From NCBI GenBank assembly GCA_021014325.1, contig CM037461.1, forward strand, positions 3,063,501-3,127,500: a stretch of 64,000 nt of DNA, written 5' to 3'. Below the pieces are notes generated by a model. The model was not told the origin of the DNA. It worked only from the letters and a program-made list of their open reading frames with translations, and searched no databases. A program made the position numbers and the translations under genes. Shown in pieces: positions 1 through 9,837 of this stretch (its first letter is position 1; each line of letters begins with the position of its first letter). The DNA is from Plazaster borealis. Its lineage: Eukaryota; Echinodermata; Asteroidea; Forcipulatida; Labidiasteridae.

Positions 1-222
1 TTGTAAAACAAAAACCCACAAAAAGACCGCCCTCCCACCCTCACCCCCCTCCCCCCCCCAAAAAAGGACGATCAGCAATTCGTTTTATTTATGTGTACTG
101 ATATTGACAACGTGTGTCTTGAAAGTTAACATCCATGAATTGTCGCATGACTGCTTGCAATGGTTGATTGTCTGATACATTAATGTCAGCACCACATTAA
201 ACTCCGGAGTCTAGACACTATT
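1..222. repeat. copy of a dispersed ~160 bp repeat, split by a transposon
   Basis: Poly-C/poly-A tract followed by a copy of a repeat with the landmarks 'cgcatgactgcttgcaatggt' (shortened: CATGACTGCTTGCAATGG) and 'GAGTCTAGACACTATTG'. The same landmarks recur at 2159-2290, 5380-5515, 14640-14880 and 15550-15805. The copy is interrupted at 222 by the element 223-2158, and its right part resumes at 2159 (TGTGTACATTT). No gene is seen. Confidence 0.7.
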
Positions 223-2158
223 GGGTGCGTTCGAATAGCTTCCCCGGGTTGACCCAGGTCTGACCCCAGTGCATTCGAGAAGCTTTGACGTCATTGTTGT
301 GGCTCCCCGGGACGCGATTTTTTTTCCTCCTGAACCTTTCGGGCAGTACAGTGTACATTTGTATAGGGCCATTGAAAAAAATCGAAAAGTGGTATTATGT
401 GACGTCCTCGCTCTGATTAGACTTGGTTCAAGTCGGGTCTCGTGCTAATCGAGTCAGTAATCTATGAGCGTTGTAACGCGCGCCATCTAGTGTCATTTAT
501 TTGCCAATCCAGTGAATTTTGGATAGCGAAACCCGACTTGGTGAATCCGCCAGAAGTTTGTGCACGGCCAATGGAGCTCATCTACCGACTTGGGTAGCAG
601 CCAATGAGACTGCAGCATTCAGAATACATTACTGTTATGTACACTTTGACCTGAAAAATTGATGAATATTCAAGACTTCCTTGGAAACTCTGCCATACAA
701 CGTTGTTTTGAAAAATGGCGACTATTGGTTAAGGTACGATGTGCATTTTAATGGTTGTTTACAGTTGTCATGATTGGATGGTGGATGCTTAGGTTCTTAA
801 ACGTTAGGGGGCTCATCGTGTATTGTGAACAAGGTCTTTAGATTCTGTCTTTCCGCCAGTATAGCAATATTTAAGTGGGGTATTGTTCAGTTGTTAAAAT
901 CATAAGATATGACGACCGTTTGGGGCTCAACGGATCGGTTTTGCATTCACGCCGTGTGAATCTCGTGGGGCTCTGCGGAGCGTACAGCTCTGCGGAGCTC
1001 CAGCCCCCACGAACTGGCAGCGGGACCGGAAGGGTCGGGAGTCCGAGGGGATTGGAGAAGCATGCAGACCGGGGCAACGTCGTAGTTGTACTATCCATTG
1101 TCACACCCTCACATGTCTTAAAAATATCAAAATTTAAACGAAAATTCTTCAAAACTTGGGAATGTATTTATCAAGAGTTTATATAGCTTGTTGAAGAATA
1201 TTTTTTCATAATTTTTCTTCAAAGTTTAAAATCACGAATGTTTGTGGTTTAACGGTTCATTGTGCAGTAAGAACAGTCCATTGTTATACCTGCACAGAAT
1301 TCCCCTCTTAAAAATATATAGGCCTAAACATAAAACGGAAATTCGTCAACAAAGGGAAATCTATCTAAAAGAGTCTGGCTTATTCATATTCTATCAATAT
1401 CGATTCTTCACATCACAGACGTATTAACCTGAATGTAACGCCGTGGAGTTATTGTGAACACCTCCTTGTTGAGGCTATAGCGCGCGAGTCCTCATAAATT
1501 GAACTGATTTCATTGGTCAGCAGCGGACGCGTGTGTTGCTTATTTAAACTATTGCATATGCATAATGAATAACTACATATCACGCAGGGGGTGCCTCCTG
1601 GCAGATTCATCAAGTCGGACTTTCGAATCCAGTAGATTGGCACTTTCCTGGCGAGTGAGGGCGCACAACAAAGCGGTGAAATAAAGCTGCGATTCTGAGT
1701 TAAAGTGCATGCAGTGGATTAATCAGACGACGAAGGACTCGACGAAAGTTCGACTTGGGTCAAGTCTACGCTCTGATTGACTTCAAATTCAGGGACACTG
1801 CCTGAAAGGTTCAGGGGAAAAAATTTCGCCCCCGGGACGCGAGATTTGTTTTCCTACGAACTGTGTACAAACTTCTTTTGATAGCGCCCTCTTTTGAATC
1901 TTTCCTCCTCCAGCCCGTGTTAATTTCCTGTATGGGGACAAAAAGTTCGTAGGAAAAAATCTGGCCTCCCCGGGTGCGAGATTTCTTTTCCTACGAACTT
2001 GTTGTCCCCCCCCCCAATACGGCGACTGTGTACAAACTTCTTTTGATAGCGCCCTCTTTTGAATCATCCTCCTCCAGCCCATGTTATATTCCCGTATGGG
2101 GACAAACAGTTTGTAGGAAAAAAAATCTTGCACCCGGGGAAGCTAATCGAACGCACCC
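223..2158. mobile_element. TIR DNA transposon, non-autonomous (PIF/Harbinger- or ISL2EU-like)
   Basis: The ends are inverted copies, 25 of 26 bases matching: left begins GGGTGCGTTCGAATAGCTTC, right read from 2158 backwards begins GGGTGCGTTCGATTAGCTTC. Sister copies of the flanking repeat (for example near 15700) read straight through CACTATTGTGTAC, so the 1936 bp are an insertion. The T-rich junctions allow a 2-3 bp target duplication. Subterminal inverted blocks (CCTGAACCTTTCGGGCAGT near 335 against its complement near 1800) extend the symmetry. No transposase frame was found; the frames at 871-1186 show no recognisable domain. The GGG-start TIR and short target site suggest PIF/Harbinger or ISL2EU, but this is inference. 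Confidence 0.7.
1790..2150. repeat. ~185 bp tandem duplication at the right end of the TIR element
   Basis: Two copies of a block containing 'TGTGTACAAACTTCTTTTGA', 'TAGCGCCCTCTTTTGAATC' and 'TCCTCCTCCAGCCC', near 1864-1915 and 2028-2080, each followed by a CCCGTATGGGGACAAA-like stretch. This is a local duplication in the subterminal zone of the transposon. No coding content. Confidence 0.7.
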
Positions 2159-2316
2159 TTTGTGTACATTTAATACATACATTTTATACATTTGATAGCT
2201 TCACAGTTACATTAACAAAATAATATTGTGTCTCGAGAATAAACATTCATGAATTGATGCAACACTATTATGTACGGAGCTCTGGAAGTGCCATTCAACT
2301 TGTTGAGATCCTGAGA

Positions 2317-2620
2317 TAATTAATACAGCAGGATGATGACATCACAAACGTAAGATATGATGACATCCTGAGATGATTTATCACGGGATGAAGACATCTT
2401 GAAAGTAGAATGTTGTCTTCTATGTATATTTTGTCTCGGGATGACGACGTCCTGAAAGTAGGATGTTATCTTACCAAGAACTGTTTTTATCATTGGGTTC
2501 TCGACATTTGTTATTCCAAGATGATTTAACTCGGGAAGTTGACATCCTACGTTTAGGATGTCGACATCATTATTAATTTTATCGGGAAGACGTCATCTTA
2601 CTTAAGGATGTCGTCAGGGC
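2317..2620. repeat. degenerate array of GATGACGACATCC-type motifs
   Basis: About eight imperfect copies of a short motif (GGATGATGACATC, GGATGAAGACATCTTG, GGATGACGACGTCCTG, GGATGTCGACATC, GGAAGACGTCATC) spaced about 20-60 bp apart, each partly palindromic around GACGTC. It resembles a worn minisatellite. No ORF. Confidence 0.55.
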
Positions 2621-2899
2621 TGGGTTTGTAACGAATGGGCAGCGTGGCTCATGTTCGTGGCGGCTTGGACCATGGCGATTGGACAATGTGTAGTGTCAAT
2701 GCACTTCCATTTGTCTTAATTTGTGCTTGAACACTATTTTGAATCACAATGGCTAAAAGGGCAGTTTGATACTTCCGGTCCCCATTTCTTTTATAAAAGT
2801 GATTCGAAACACAATGAAAGTTTGTTCAAAACTTGTGGAATGATTACTGAAGATAAACCAGACATTTGAGACAGCCAAATGCGTCTGTGCCAATGTGCG

Positions 2900-4545
2900 G
2901 ACACTGAGCGAAGCACTGTTGCAGAGGTAAGATTGGAGGTTGGAAGACGCCAGGGGGCGCACTCCCAGGGTGAAGTGAAGGGGGACAGTGGTTGCACCAC
3001 ACTATAAAACTCCTTTAGCAACTAATGATAAATGTTAAATATTCAAAGATTCTCAAATAATACCTTTAAGTCTTCCAGCTTCGTGAAAACCAATCAAATA
3101 TATTTTCAGACAACTAATCATCATAAAAATCAGACAACTAATCTTCCAAAAAATTCAATTTTGGACAGGCCATTTAGAATGTTTGCTTATTACACCCCCC
3201 CCGAAAACGTGTATTTTCCCAAACCGAAATGCTGCCATAAAGAATTCCTGCACTTCCCAAGCCAAATAGGACCAACTTTATAGCCTAAATTTATCAAGTT
3301 TCCTCAAAAGTGGAAGCACAGAACCCCCTTGTTGTGATAACTTGTCATAATTTAACAATCTATTAATTGCATGACACCAAAAACGTTATTAGTCAACATA
3401 AATTAAGGGTCTAAAAATATTCATAATTAGTCTGGCGCACGAATATTTGCCTATTTAGTGTAGTGCACCCCTGTTCTCTCATCCGGGGAGAGAGTGCGTG
3501 TCCTCTTATGACAGGGAGATGTTGATTTTTACAATGTTTCTGTTACAGCCAAACTCAGAGAACTTTGTTAGGTCTATTGAGGGCGCTGTTAGAGCCAGCG
3601 GTAACTAGCGTTATCTTTGGCAGATTGTCCGTAGATGTGTTCGGTTCAACTATATATTGAAATACTGAGATATTTCAAAGTTCTTTAAAACATCAAATCT
3701 GTTTAAACTGTTGCCACTCCAAGCTATTTCGGCGCATCCATGACTGCGTGTATGCTTGGTGCGCCACACTCTTAATAGGCCAAAGAAGGCCAAACTGATT
3801 ATCGTAATTTGTATTCCCTCAAATTCTTTTGAATAATAACGTTTTTGAGGTCATATAATTAATTTGGGAGTCAGGTTGGCTCAGTAGTTTCTTTCCCCGC
3901 CTTTCACGTCTGTGGACCCCGGTTCAAATCCCAACTCAGACCGGAGCCTTGCAAGTGGATTGGGTTTTCAGTCCCTACCTGATTGCCCGGGTTTTCCTCC
4001 CACATCTAAAACTGAGCATTTCTTCTCGTTTCCTATTCATCCTGTTATTGGCGCTAATTGTGCTGTTGGATGTGTATTCAAATAAATAATAGATTGTGTA
4101 ATATGATAAGTTATCACAACCTGGCGGTTCTGCATGTGCTTAAACTTTTGAGGAGATTTGATAGATTTAGGATTTAAAGTTTGTCCTATTTGGCTTGGGA
4201 ATTTGTGGAGTGCTTCATGAAAACTGTCAGCTAGTCGGTTTGGGGAAAAAATACATTTTTAGGAATGTTTTTTCCTGGGGTAATCAGCAAGAATTCCAAA
4301 CAGCTGAACTGCCAAAAATTGAAAATAAATCTGAAGTTTAGTTGTCCGAAAAAATATTTGATTCGTTTTCAAGAGGCTGAGAGACTTTAAAAGTTGCCTA
4401 TGGTGAGGAAAGGGTTTAAGCATTGTTTGAGTATTTTTAGGTGCTTCATGCGCGATCAATTTGAAAATAATGACGCCCTCTATCGTGCTACATGAATCCA
4501 CCAAACATTCATAATGGGCGCACCCCACTAAAAAGGGAGAAAGCA
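2900..4545. repeat. long degenerate inverted repeat (foldback/MITE-like element)
   Basis: The left arm (about 3030-3345) and the right arm (about 4110-4440) are reverse complements with many mismatches. Landmark pairs: TTCCCAAGCCAAATAGGAC (3255) against GTCCTATTTGGCTTGGGAA (4183), TGTTGTGATAACTTGTCA (3331) against TGATAAGTTATCACAA (4103), and CCAATCAAATATATTTTC against the complement of GAAAAAATATTTGATTC. Arms may reach 2900 and 4545 (GGGGGCGCACTCCC against GGGCGCACCCC). The middle contains a SINE (3868-4098). No ORF of substance. This is probably a dead foldback DNA transposon. Confidence 0.65.
3868..4098 (+). mobile_element. tRNA-derived SINE
   Basis: The head resembles a tRNA: an A-box-like TGGCTCAGTAG about 15 bases in, and a B-box GGTTCAAATCC about 55 bases in, the spacing of an internal RNA polymerase III promoter. 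A body with CCCGGGTTTTCCTCCCACAT follows, a stretch often seen in metazoan SINEs, and the copy ends in an A/T-rich tail with AAATAAATAAT. Length is about 230 bp. It sits in the loop of the foldback element, so it inserted there later. The exact family is not assigned. Confidence 0.7.
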
Positions 4546-4743
4546 GAGCGTCGGCCTCATAATTGTATTCTATTTTAGACAGATTCAAGTGGTAGAGTGA
4601 ACAAATTTTGCCCAATTGTGACCTGGGGATTGTTGACTTACAACTTGAGGTATTTGGGTTGACATAGACCCTGAAAAATGGTCCTATTTGCCCAGAGGGG
4701 GGAGGAAATTTTTTTTTTTTTCAAAATTGGTGCTCGGAAGTTT
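4546..4743. other. no gene or clear repeat seen
   Basis: AT-rich stretch with a T11 run at 4709-4720. Only chance minus-strand frames. Confidence 0.5.
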
Positions 4744-4835
4744 GGAAATTTACACAGGGGTATAGAATAATAATAATACGAGATATTTATATAGCGCATA
4801 ATGCAGAAGCCTCTATGCGCAACACAAAACATAAA
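4744..4835 (-). repeat. SINE/LINE 3' tail with (ATT)n
   Basis: On the minus strand the stretch ends in GCGCTATATAAATATCTCGT followed by (ATT)n. This is the common 3' tail of metazoan short retroposons ending in GCGCTATATAAAT. The same tail is at 33673-33760. Only the tail part is recognised. Confidence 0.5.
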
Positions 4836-4882
4836 AACAATGAAAAGAAAATAATAGCTAGTTACACAAATAAAGAGTTAAA

Positions 4883-5222
4883 CTAGAGATTTTGTGTTTG
4901 TTGGAACAAACACTAGGTGTTCGGATTTCATTGGGGTCAGTGTTGTGTCAATGTGTGAACTATTTTATTGAGTCGATGAAAAGGTTGTTGAATTTTGAAC
5001 CGGAATTCCATTTCAAATGGGGTCACACTTTGTGTAGCGTTTGTTGGGTTTTGAAAGACCTGTCCGATGATGTATAGATTGTACAAATTCATTGTGTAGT
5101 TCTTGAGTTATGAATTTGTCCAAAGTCTGACATTTGATTATTAGCGAGGTTTGCACGGACGGCTGTTTTAGAGACTAACAATGCGTAATGCCAAATCAGG
5201 TTGCGTGAACCTTGAACAAATT
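4883..5222 (-). mobile_element. Helitron-like fragment, 3' end intact
   Basis: CTAG at 4883-4886 plus the 9-10 bp hairpin TGTTTGTT/AACAAACA and GGTGTTCGG match the 3' terminus found throughout the window. The body is only about 340 bp and shares 'TTAGCGAGGTTTGCACGGA' with copies near 17670, 23100 and 29600. The 5' part is missing or replaced by another repeat from about 5223. Confidence 0.65.
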
Positions 5223-5576
5223 TAGGACGAAAAGCAGTCAAAAGCGCCATAAAAATGAAAATCAAAGCATCAAGTCTCCGCTGTAAGAAAACCAGTAAAA
5301 TTACTCAGGCGTTTTGAAAGTAAACGGGATTAAAAAAAAGCGTTCAACATTGAACGCCGTTTTCTCCGATTGTTACTTTTCACTGGGATCTACGTGTGTG
5401 TCTCTCGAAAGTAAGCATTCGTGACTTGTCGCATGACTGCTTGCAATGGTTAATTGTCTCATACAATGTATGCAATAAATAAAACTTCGGAGTCTAGACA
5501 CTATTGTGTACATGCGCTTTGAACACCCAGCAGGGTGGATATGTGCGCATTACAAGTCTTTATGGAAGTCTTATTA
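5223..5576. repeat. dispersed repeat, two blocks
   Basis: The first part (AGGACGAAAAGCAGTCAAAAG...) recurs at 15375-15540. The second part (5380-5515) is the ~160 bp repeat with GAGTCTAGACACTATTGTG. An ATT microsatellite borders the Helitron-like element that starts at 5577. No gene. Confidence 0.6.
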
Positions 5577-5735
5577 TTAGGTGTTCGTGCAATACAAGCA
5601 CGAACACCTCTTTGTTTTTGTTCTGTTTTTAGGTGTTCGTGCAATATGAGCACGAACACCTCTTTGTTATTGTTCCGTTTTTTTTAGGTGTTCGTGCAAT
5701 ATGAGCACGAACACCTCTTTGTTATTGTTCCGTTT
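5577..5735. repeat. three tandem copies of the 5' hairpin unit
   Basis: Each ~55 bp unit consists of AGGTGTTCGTGC, a 7 nt loop, GCACGAACACCT and a T-rich spacer (CTTTGTTNTTGTTC). Comparable hairpin multiples occur at 23765-23910, 48655-48740, 55990-56155 and 58250-58350, always at the 5' end of a Helitron-like element. Confidence 0.8.
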
Positions 5736-6606
5736 TTTTTTTTTTCGTTTTTTTTTTTTTTTTTCTTCTCCTTCTTCTTCTTCCACTCAACTCATCTCTG
5801 GATCATAACTCAAGATTGAAACTGAATTGAACCTTGAAACTCATCAGATAATTGAACCTTAATAAGAAGACGGCACAGTTGTCATTACGTCATGATGACG
5901 TCATCAGGTGTTGAATTACAGGGTTTTTAAAGTTGAAAAATGACCTTTTGCTTTTTGCTGTATCTCAACGAATATGAAAGCTATGATTTTCAAAGTTTTT
6001 GCATCTGATAGACCAAGGTAGGGGCAACATTTGAAAAGTTAACGCCGAAATTGTACGACCCTAGCTTCCGGGTTGTTACCCTGGGTCGAAGTTCACCTTC
6101 GTTTTTTTCGTCAAAAACAACTTTCGAGCTTATCTACGGAATAACTCAAGATTGAGATTGAATTGAATATTAAAACTCAATAGATAGTTGAACTTCAGTA
6201 TCGAGACAACACATACTTAATTACGTCATGATGACGTCATCGGGCATTAAATTACAATAAATCAAAGTTTAATATTTGTAAAAATCATAACGCAAAAACT
6301 ATAATTCGGATTTTGGCAATCTACACATCATCGGATAGGTCGTCAAAAGTTTGACAAACGCTTCACAAAACCCGTACAATATTTTAACTTACTTTTGGTT
6401 CAAAACGGAAGTTTAAAATTTCGTAATATCTTATCGTATTCATATCTTTAAAACTACTGATCATTTCAGCATAATTTTTGTATCAGATTGTAGAACAGCA
6501 ATCCCTCTTAAACGTTTGCACAGAGATAACAACATTTTAACCTTGAACATCTTGTCAAAAGCGGACAACGATGGGCACCTTCCCACTCGTACCCCCCCTC
6601 CACTTT

Positions 6607-7295
6607 AATTGACAAAGCATTATGTACCCATAACGTTAAAACTCATGCAAGCTACAGTTCACGCGCTGACTGTGTGTACTGTCGCCGTCCTTGTTTGTTA
6701 GATGTGGCAGCGGCAAACAACATAATCAACAGCGCCCTCTTTCGTTGAATATTAAATAAACAGCGCTGATAATAGAATCGTTTTGGGGGGCTTATCTACG
6801 AAATAACTCAAGATTGAAATTGAATTGAACATTGAAACTCATAGGATAGTTGAACCTTAGTATCAAGACAACACAAACTTAATGACGTCTTGATGACGTC
6901 ATCGGGCGTCGAATTATAATAAATCAAAATTTTATATTTGTAAAATTCATAATTGACAAAGCATTATGTACCCATAACGTTGAAACTCATGCAAGCTACA
7001 GTTCCTGCGCTGACTGTGTGTACTGTCGCCGTCCTTGTTTGTTAGATCTGCCAGCGGCAAACAAAATATTTCAACAGCGCCCTCTTTCGTTGAATAAACA
7101 GCGCTGATAATAGAATTGTTTTGGGGGGCTTATCTACGAAATAACTCAAGATTGAAATTGAATTTAACATTGAAACTCATAGGATAGTTGAACCTTAGTA
7201 TCAAGACAACACAAACTTAATGACGTCTTAATGACGTCATCGGGCATCGAATTATAATAAATCAAAATTTATCGTTGTAAAATTCATAACTCGGG
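6607..7295. repeat. 344 bp tandem duplication
   Basis: Two neighbouring copies (6607-6950 and 6951-7295) start at AATTGACAAAGCATTATGTA and share 'ACTGTCGCCGTCCTTG', 'CAGCGCCCTCTTTCGTTGA' and 'GACGTCATCGGGC'. Only scattered differences and one small deletion near 7093 are seen. It lies inside the Helitron-like element 5577-7879. Confidence 0.8.
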
Positions 7296-8737
7296 AACCA
7301 TTTATTTGATTTTTACTATCTACACATCATCGGATAGCTCATTTAAAGTTCGACGAACGCTACACAACACCTTACACTCTTTGACCTTGACTTCCGGTAA
7401 TATCTTATCATATTAATTATCTTTAAAACTACTGAACATTTCACGTTCCCAACAACATATATAATTTTCATGGCCAGAAACTTCTTTAAATAAAAGTACT
7501 TGACTAAAAGAAAATCCGGCCCACGTAAAACTCCTTAAGGTTGGGACCACAATGGTCCCAGATGTTCGAATACGCGTGAGACTTGCACAGTCTATAAGTA
7601 ACAACGTCTTGCACCAACACTACCATATCAGCTGCATTCATGATCAATGTAAAAAAACCTAAACCATCTAAAAGGTAGTCAAAAACTAATCACGCGCTAT
7701 AAAAAATGTGACCCTATTTGACCTTGACTTCCAGTCAAAACCGGAAGTTGATGTTTAATTTTTGAAAAATTCATAACTCCTGAACCAGGAATTGGATTGA
7801 TAAGGTATAATGACCTATTCATTCAATCACTCACCACGAACACCGTGTTTTTTGTAGTAGACAAAAACTCAAGGTCTAGTTTTCTTTTCTTTTCCATCTT
7901 CTTCTTCTTCTTCTTCTTCCCTGGAACTCTTCTCTAGAGCATAACTCAAGATTGAAACTGAATTGAACATTGAAACTCATCAGACAATTGAACCTGAATA
8001 TGAAGACGGCACAGTTGTCATGACGTCATGATGACGTCATCGGGTGTCGAATTACAAGGTTTTTAAAGTTGAAAATGACCATTTGGTATTTGCTGTATCT
8101 CATTGAATATGAAAGCTATGATGTTCATTATTGGGCATGTGATAGATCAAGACTGGGGCTACATTTCAAAAGTCAAAATCGCATGACCTTTTCTTCAAGG
8201 TCATGCCCCTAGGTCAAAGTTTGCCTTTGTTTTTTTTTTCTTGAAAAACATCATTTTCGGGCTTATCTACGGCATAACTCGAGATTGAAACTGAATTTTA
8301 CATTGAAACTCATCAGACATTTGCACCTAAATATCAAGACGACACAAACTTGAGGATGTCATGATGACGTCATTAGGTATTGAATTACATTAAATCAAAG
8401 TTTAATATTTGAAAAAAATCATAACTCATGAACGACATGTTGGATTTTTACAATCTATACATCATCGGAAAGTTCGTTAAAGGTCCAACAGACGCTACAC
8501 AGAAAGTGACCCCATTTGACCTTGACTTCCGGTTCAACCCGGAAATTTAAAATTTCATAAAATTCGTATCTCAAAAACTATTTATCATTTCAGCATAATT
8601 TTTGCATCAGGTTGTAGAACGTTGAGCCTGCTCAAACTTTTGCACAGAAATAACAACATTTTGATATTTACATCTTGTCTTATAACCACCGGCATTAAAG
8701 CGCACGTTTGTGTTGACCCACTTTGATAACGCGAGAT

Positions 8738-8883
8738 ACATTAATATGGGCGGTTGAACGCCCTCGGTGAATTAGCATATATTTGGTTTCTCCACGTTGC
8801 GTAACGAAGAATGGGTTCGTGTAGCGGGGTGTGGCGTGAGCTCACTTCACGTTGGTTCGCACCACAGTCAAGGCGGTAAAAAA
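8738..8883 (+). repeat. 5' direct repeat of the YR retrotransposon
   Basis: Near-identical to 13210-13355. It starts ACATTAATATGGGCGG with a small hairpin GGGCGGTTGAACGCCC and ends CAAGGCGGTAAAAAA. Sister Helitron sequence (near 19910, GATAACGCACAATAATAG) supports a junction near 8735. Confidence 0.85.
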
Positions 8884-8920
8884 TATCCCGTGGCTTGCAC
8901 GAGTAGAAGACAACCTTAAA

Positions 8921-9837
8921 ATGACTGCTGCCACGAAAGAAGACCTTGCAGAAATCTTAAGAGCATTCAGAGAGAGTCACAAGGATCTACAGAATTCATT
9001 TTCTCAGTCGCTGGAAGCCACTAAAGCTGAATTCAGCGAGGAAAACCAGAAGACGATCCAGGCCATGCAAAGAAAGATTTCCACAGTAGCGGAGAAAAAA
9101 TGGAAACGGGAAGGAAACAAGAGGTAGTTTGAATTCAATCAGTTAAGTACAAACCCCCAATATTCTTAATATTATCAGTGTTCGATGTAAAGAAATGGAA
9201 TCTATCAGTTTTAATAACGTCATGAGTTAATGCAAAAGTCAATGCATTCCGATCATCGGAACAACAGGAGAACAGATAACAAAAGAATGGCTACAGTACC
9301 TTACCGGAATACTAACATTCATACAGATTATGTAACAAACGTTTTTCGTTTTCTTTAATGCAACTCAGAAACATCGCTCACCTTGTAGACGAAGCCATCG
9401 AGGACCCGGCCAAAGCGGTAACTCAGCTCAAAAAGGCCAAAGACTCAATCACCGCCAGACAAAAGCTGATCAAACTAGCAGAGCAGAGCGAGCATGGTTG
9501 GGCTACGGTTTCAGAGTATGAAACTAACGAACTGGCATCGGACGAGGATGACGAAAAAAGAATCCAAAGAGCAGAAGCACGTGCAGCAAAGAAAATCAAA
9601 AAGAAGCAACCCACCAATCAAGCATCCAAGAGATTTAAGAAAGACTGGCCTGCTCATCAGAATCCTGTTGCTATTGCTCCTATCCAGCTTTTTCGGGGGA
9701 GCCAGAACATTAGACAAGGGAAAGGGAGTTGTTTCTTTTGCGGAAAGTTTGGACATTGGAAAGAAAGCTGCCCGGCAAGACAACAGCAATTCCAGCAGAG
9801 TAGCACTACAGCCAAACAAGCTTCAGCAAGCTACTAG
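8921..9837 (+). pseudogene. gag-like protein of the YR retrotransposon, probably spliced
   Basis: Structural nucleic-acid-binding protein of the element. The first ATG in frame is 8921 (MTAATKEDL...); the N-terminal part is charged and likely helical (ESHKDLQNSFSQSLEATKAE). The C-terminal part has one CCHC zinc knuckle, CFFCGKFGHWKESC, around 9730-9772. A TAG at 9125-9127 interrupts the frame where a Gln is plausible. Between 9142 and 9368 the frame is closed, but GTTAAG at 9142 and a pyrimidine-rich tract ending CAG at 9366-9368 allow an intron; joining 9141 to 9369 keeps the frame and gives FEFNQNIAHLVDEA. The frame ends at 9837, overlapping the RT frame, which is shifted by +1. The intron is inference. 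Confidence 0.7.

Larger units (their letters stand above)
5577..7879 (+). mobile_element. Helitron-like (Helentron-type) element, plus strand
   Basis: The 5' end TTAGGTGTTCGTGC is the first arm of a hairpin (AGGTGTTCGTGC / GCACGAACACCT) that is repeated three times at 5579-5720. The 3' end has CACGAACACC, an imperfect hairpin around TTTTTTGTAGTAGACAAAAA and CTAG at 7876-7879, followed by T. The left flank is (ATT)n; the (ATT)n resumes after the neighbouring element at 14595, so both elements probably entered one microsatellite. The body holds CRE-like palindromes and ~145 bp units. No Rep/helicase gene, so non-autonomous. Confidence 0.7.

Noticed and set aside
871..1186. Frames on both strands within the TIR element
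   Set aside because: GC-rich stretch lowers stop frequency; no transposase or other motif visible.
4889..4925. Hairpin followed by runs of T as a transcription terminator
   Set aside because: The hairpin belongs to the transposon 3' end with CTAG; no bacterial or Pol III gene precedes it.
9494..9837. N-terminal part of the long RT frame as coding sequence
   Set aside because: It overlaps the gag frame with the zinc knuckle; composition is that of an out-of-frame shadow.
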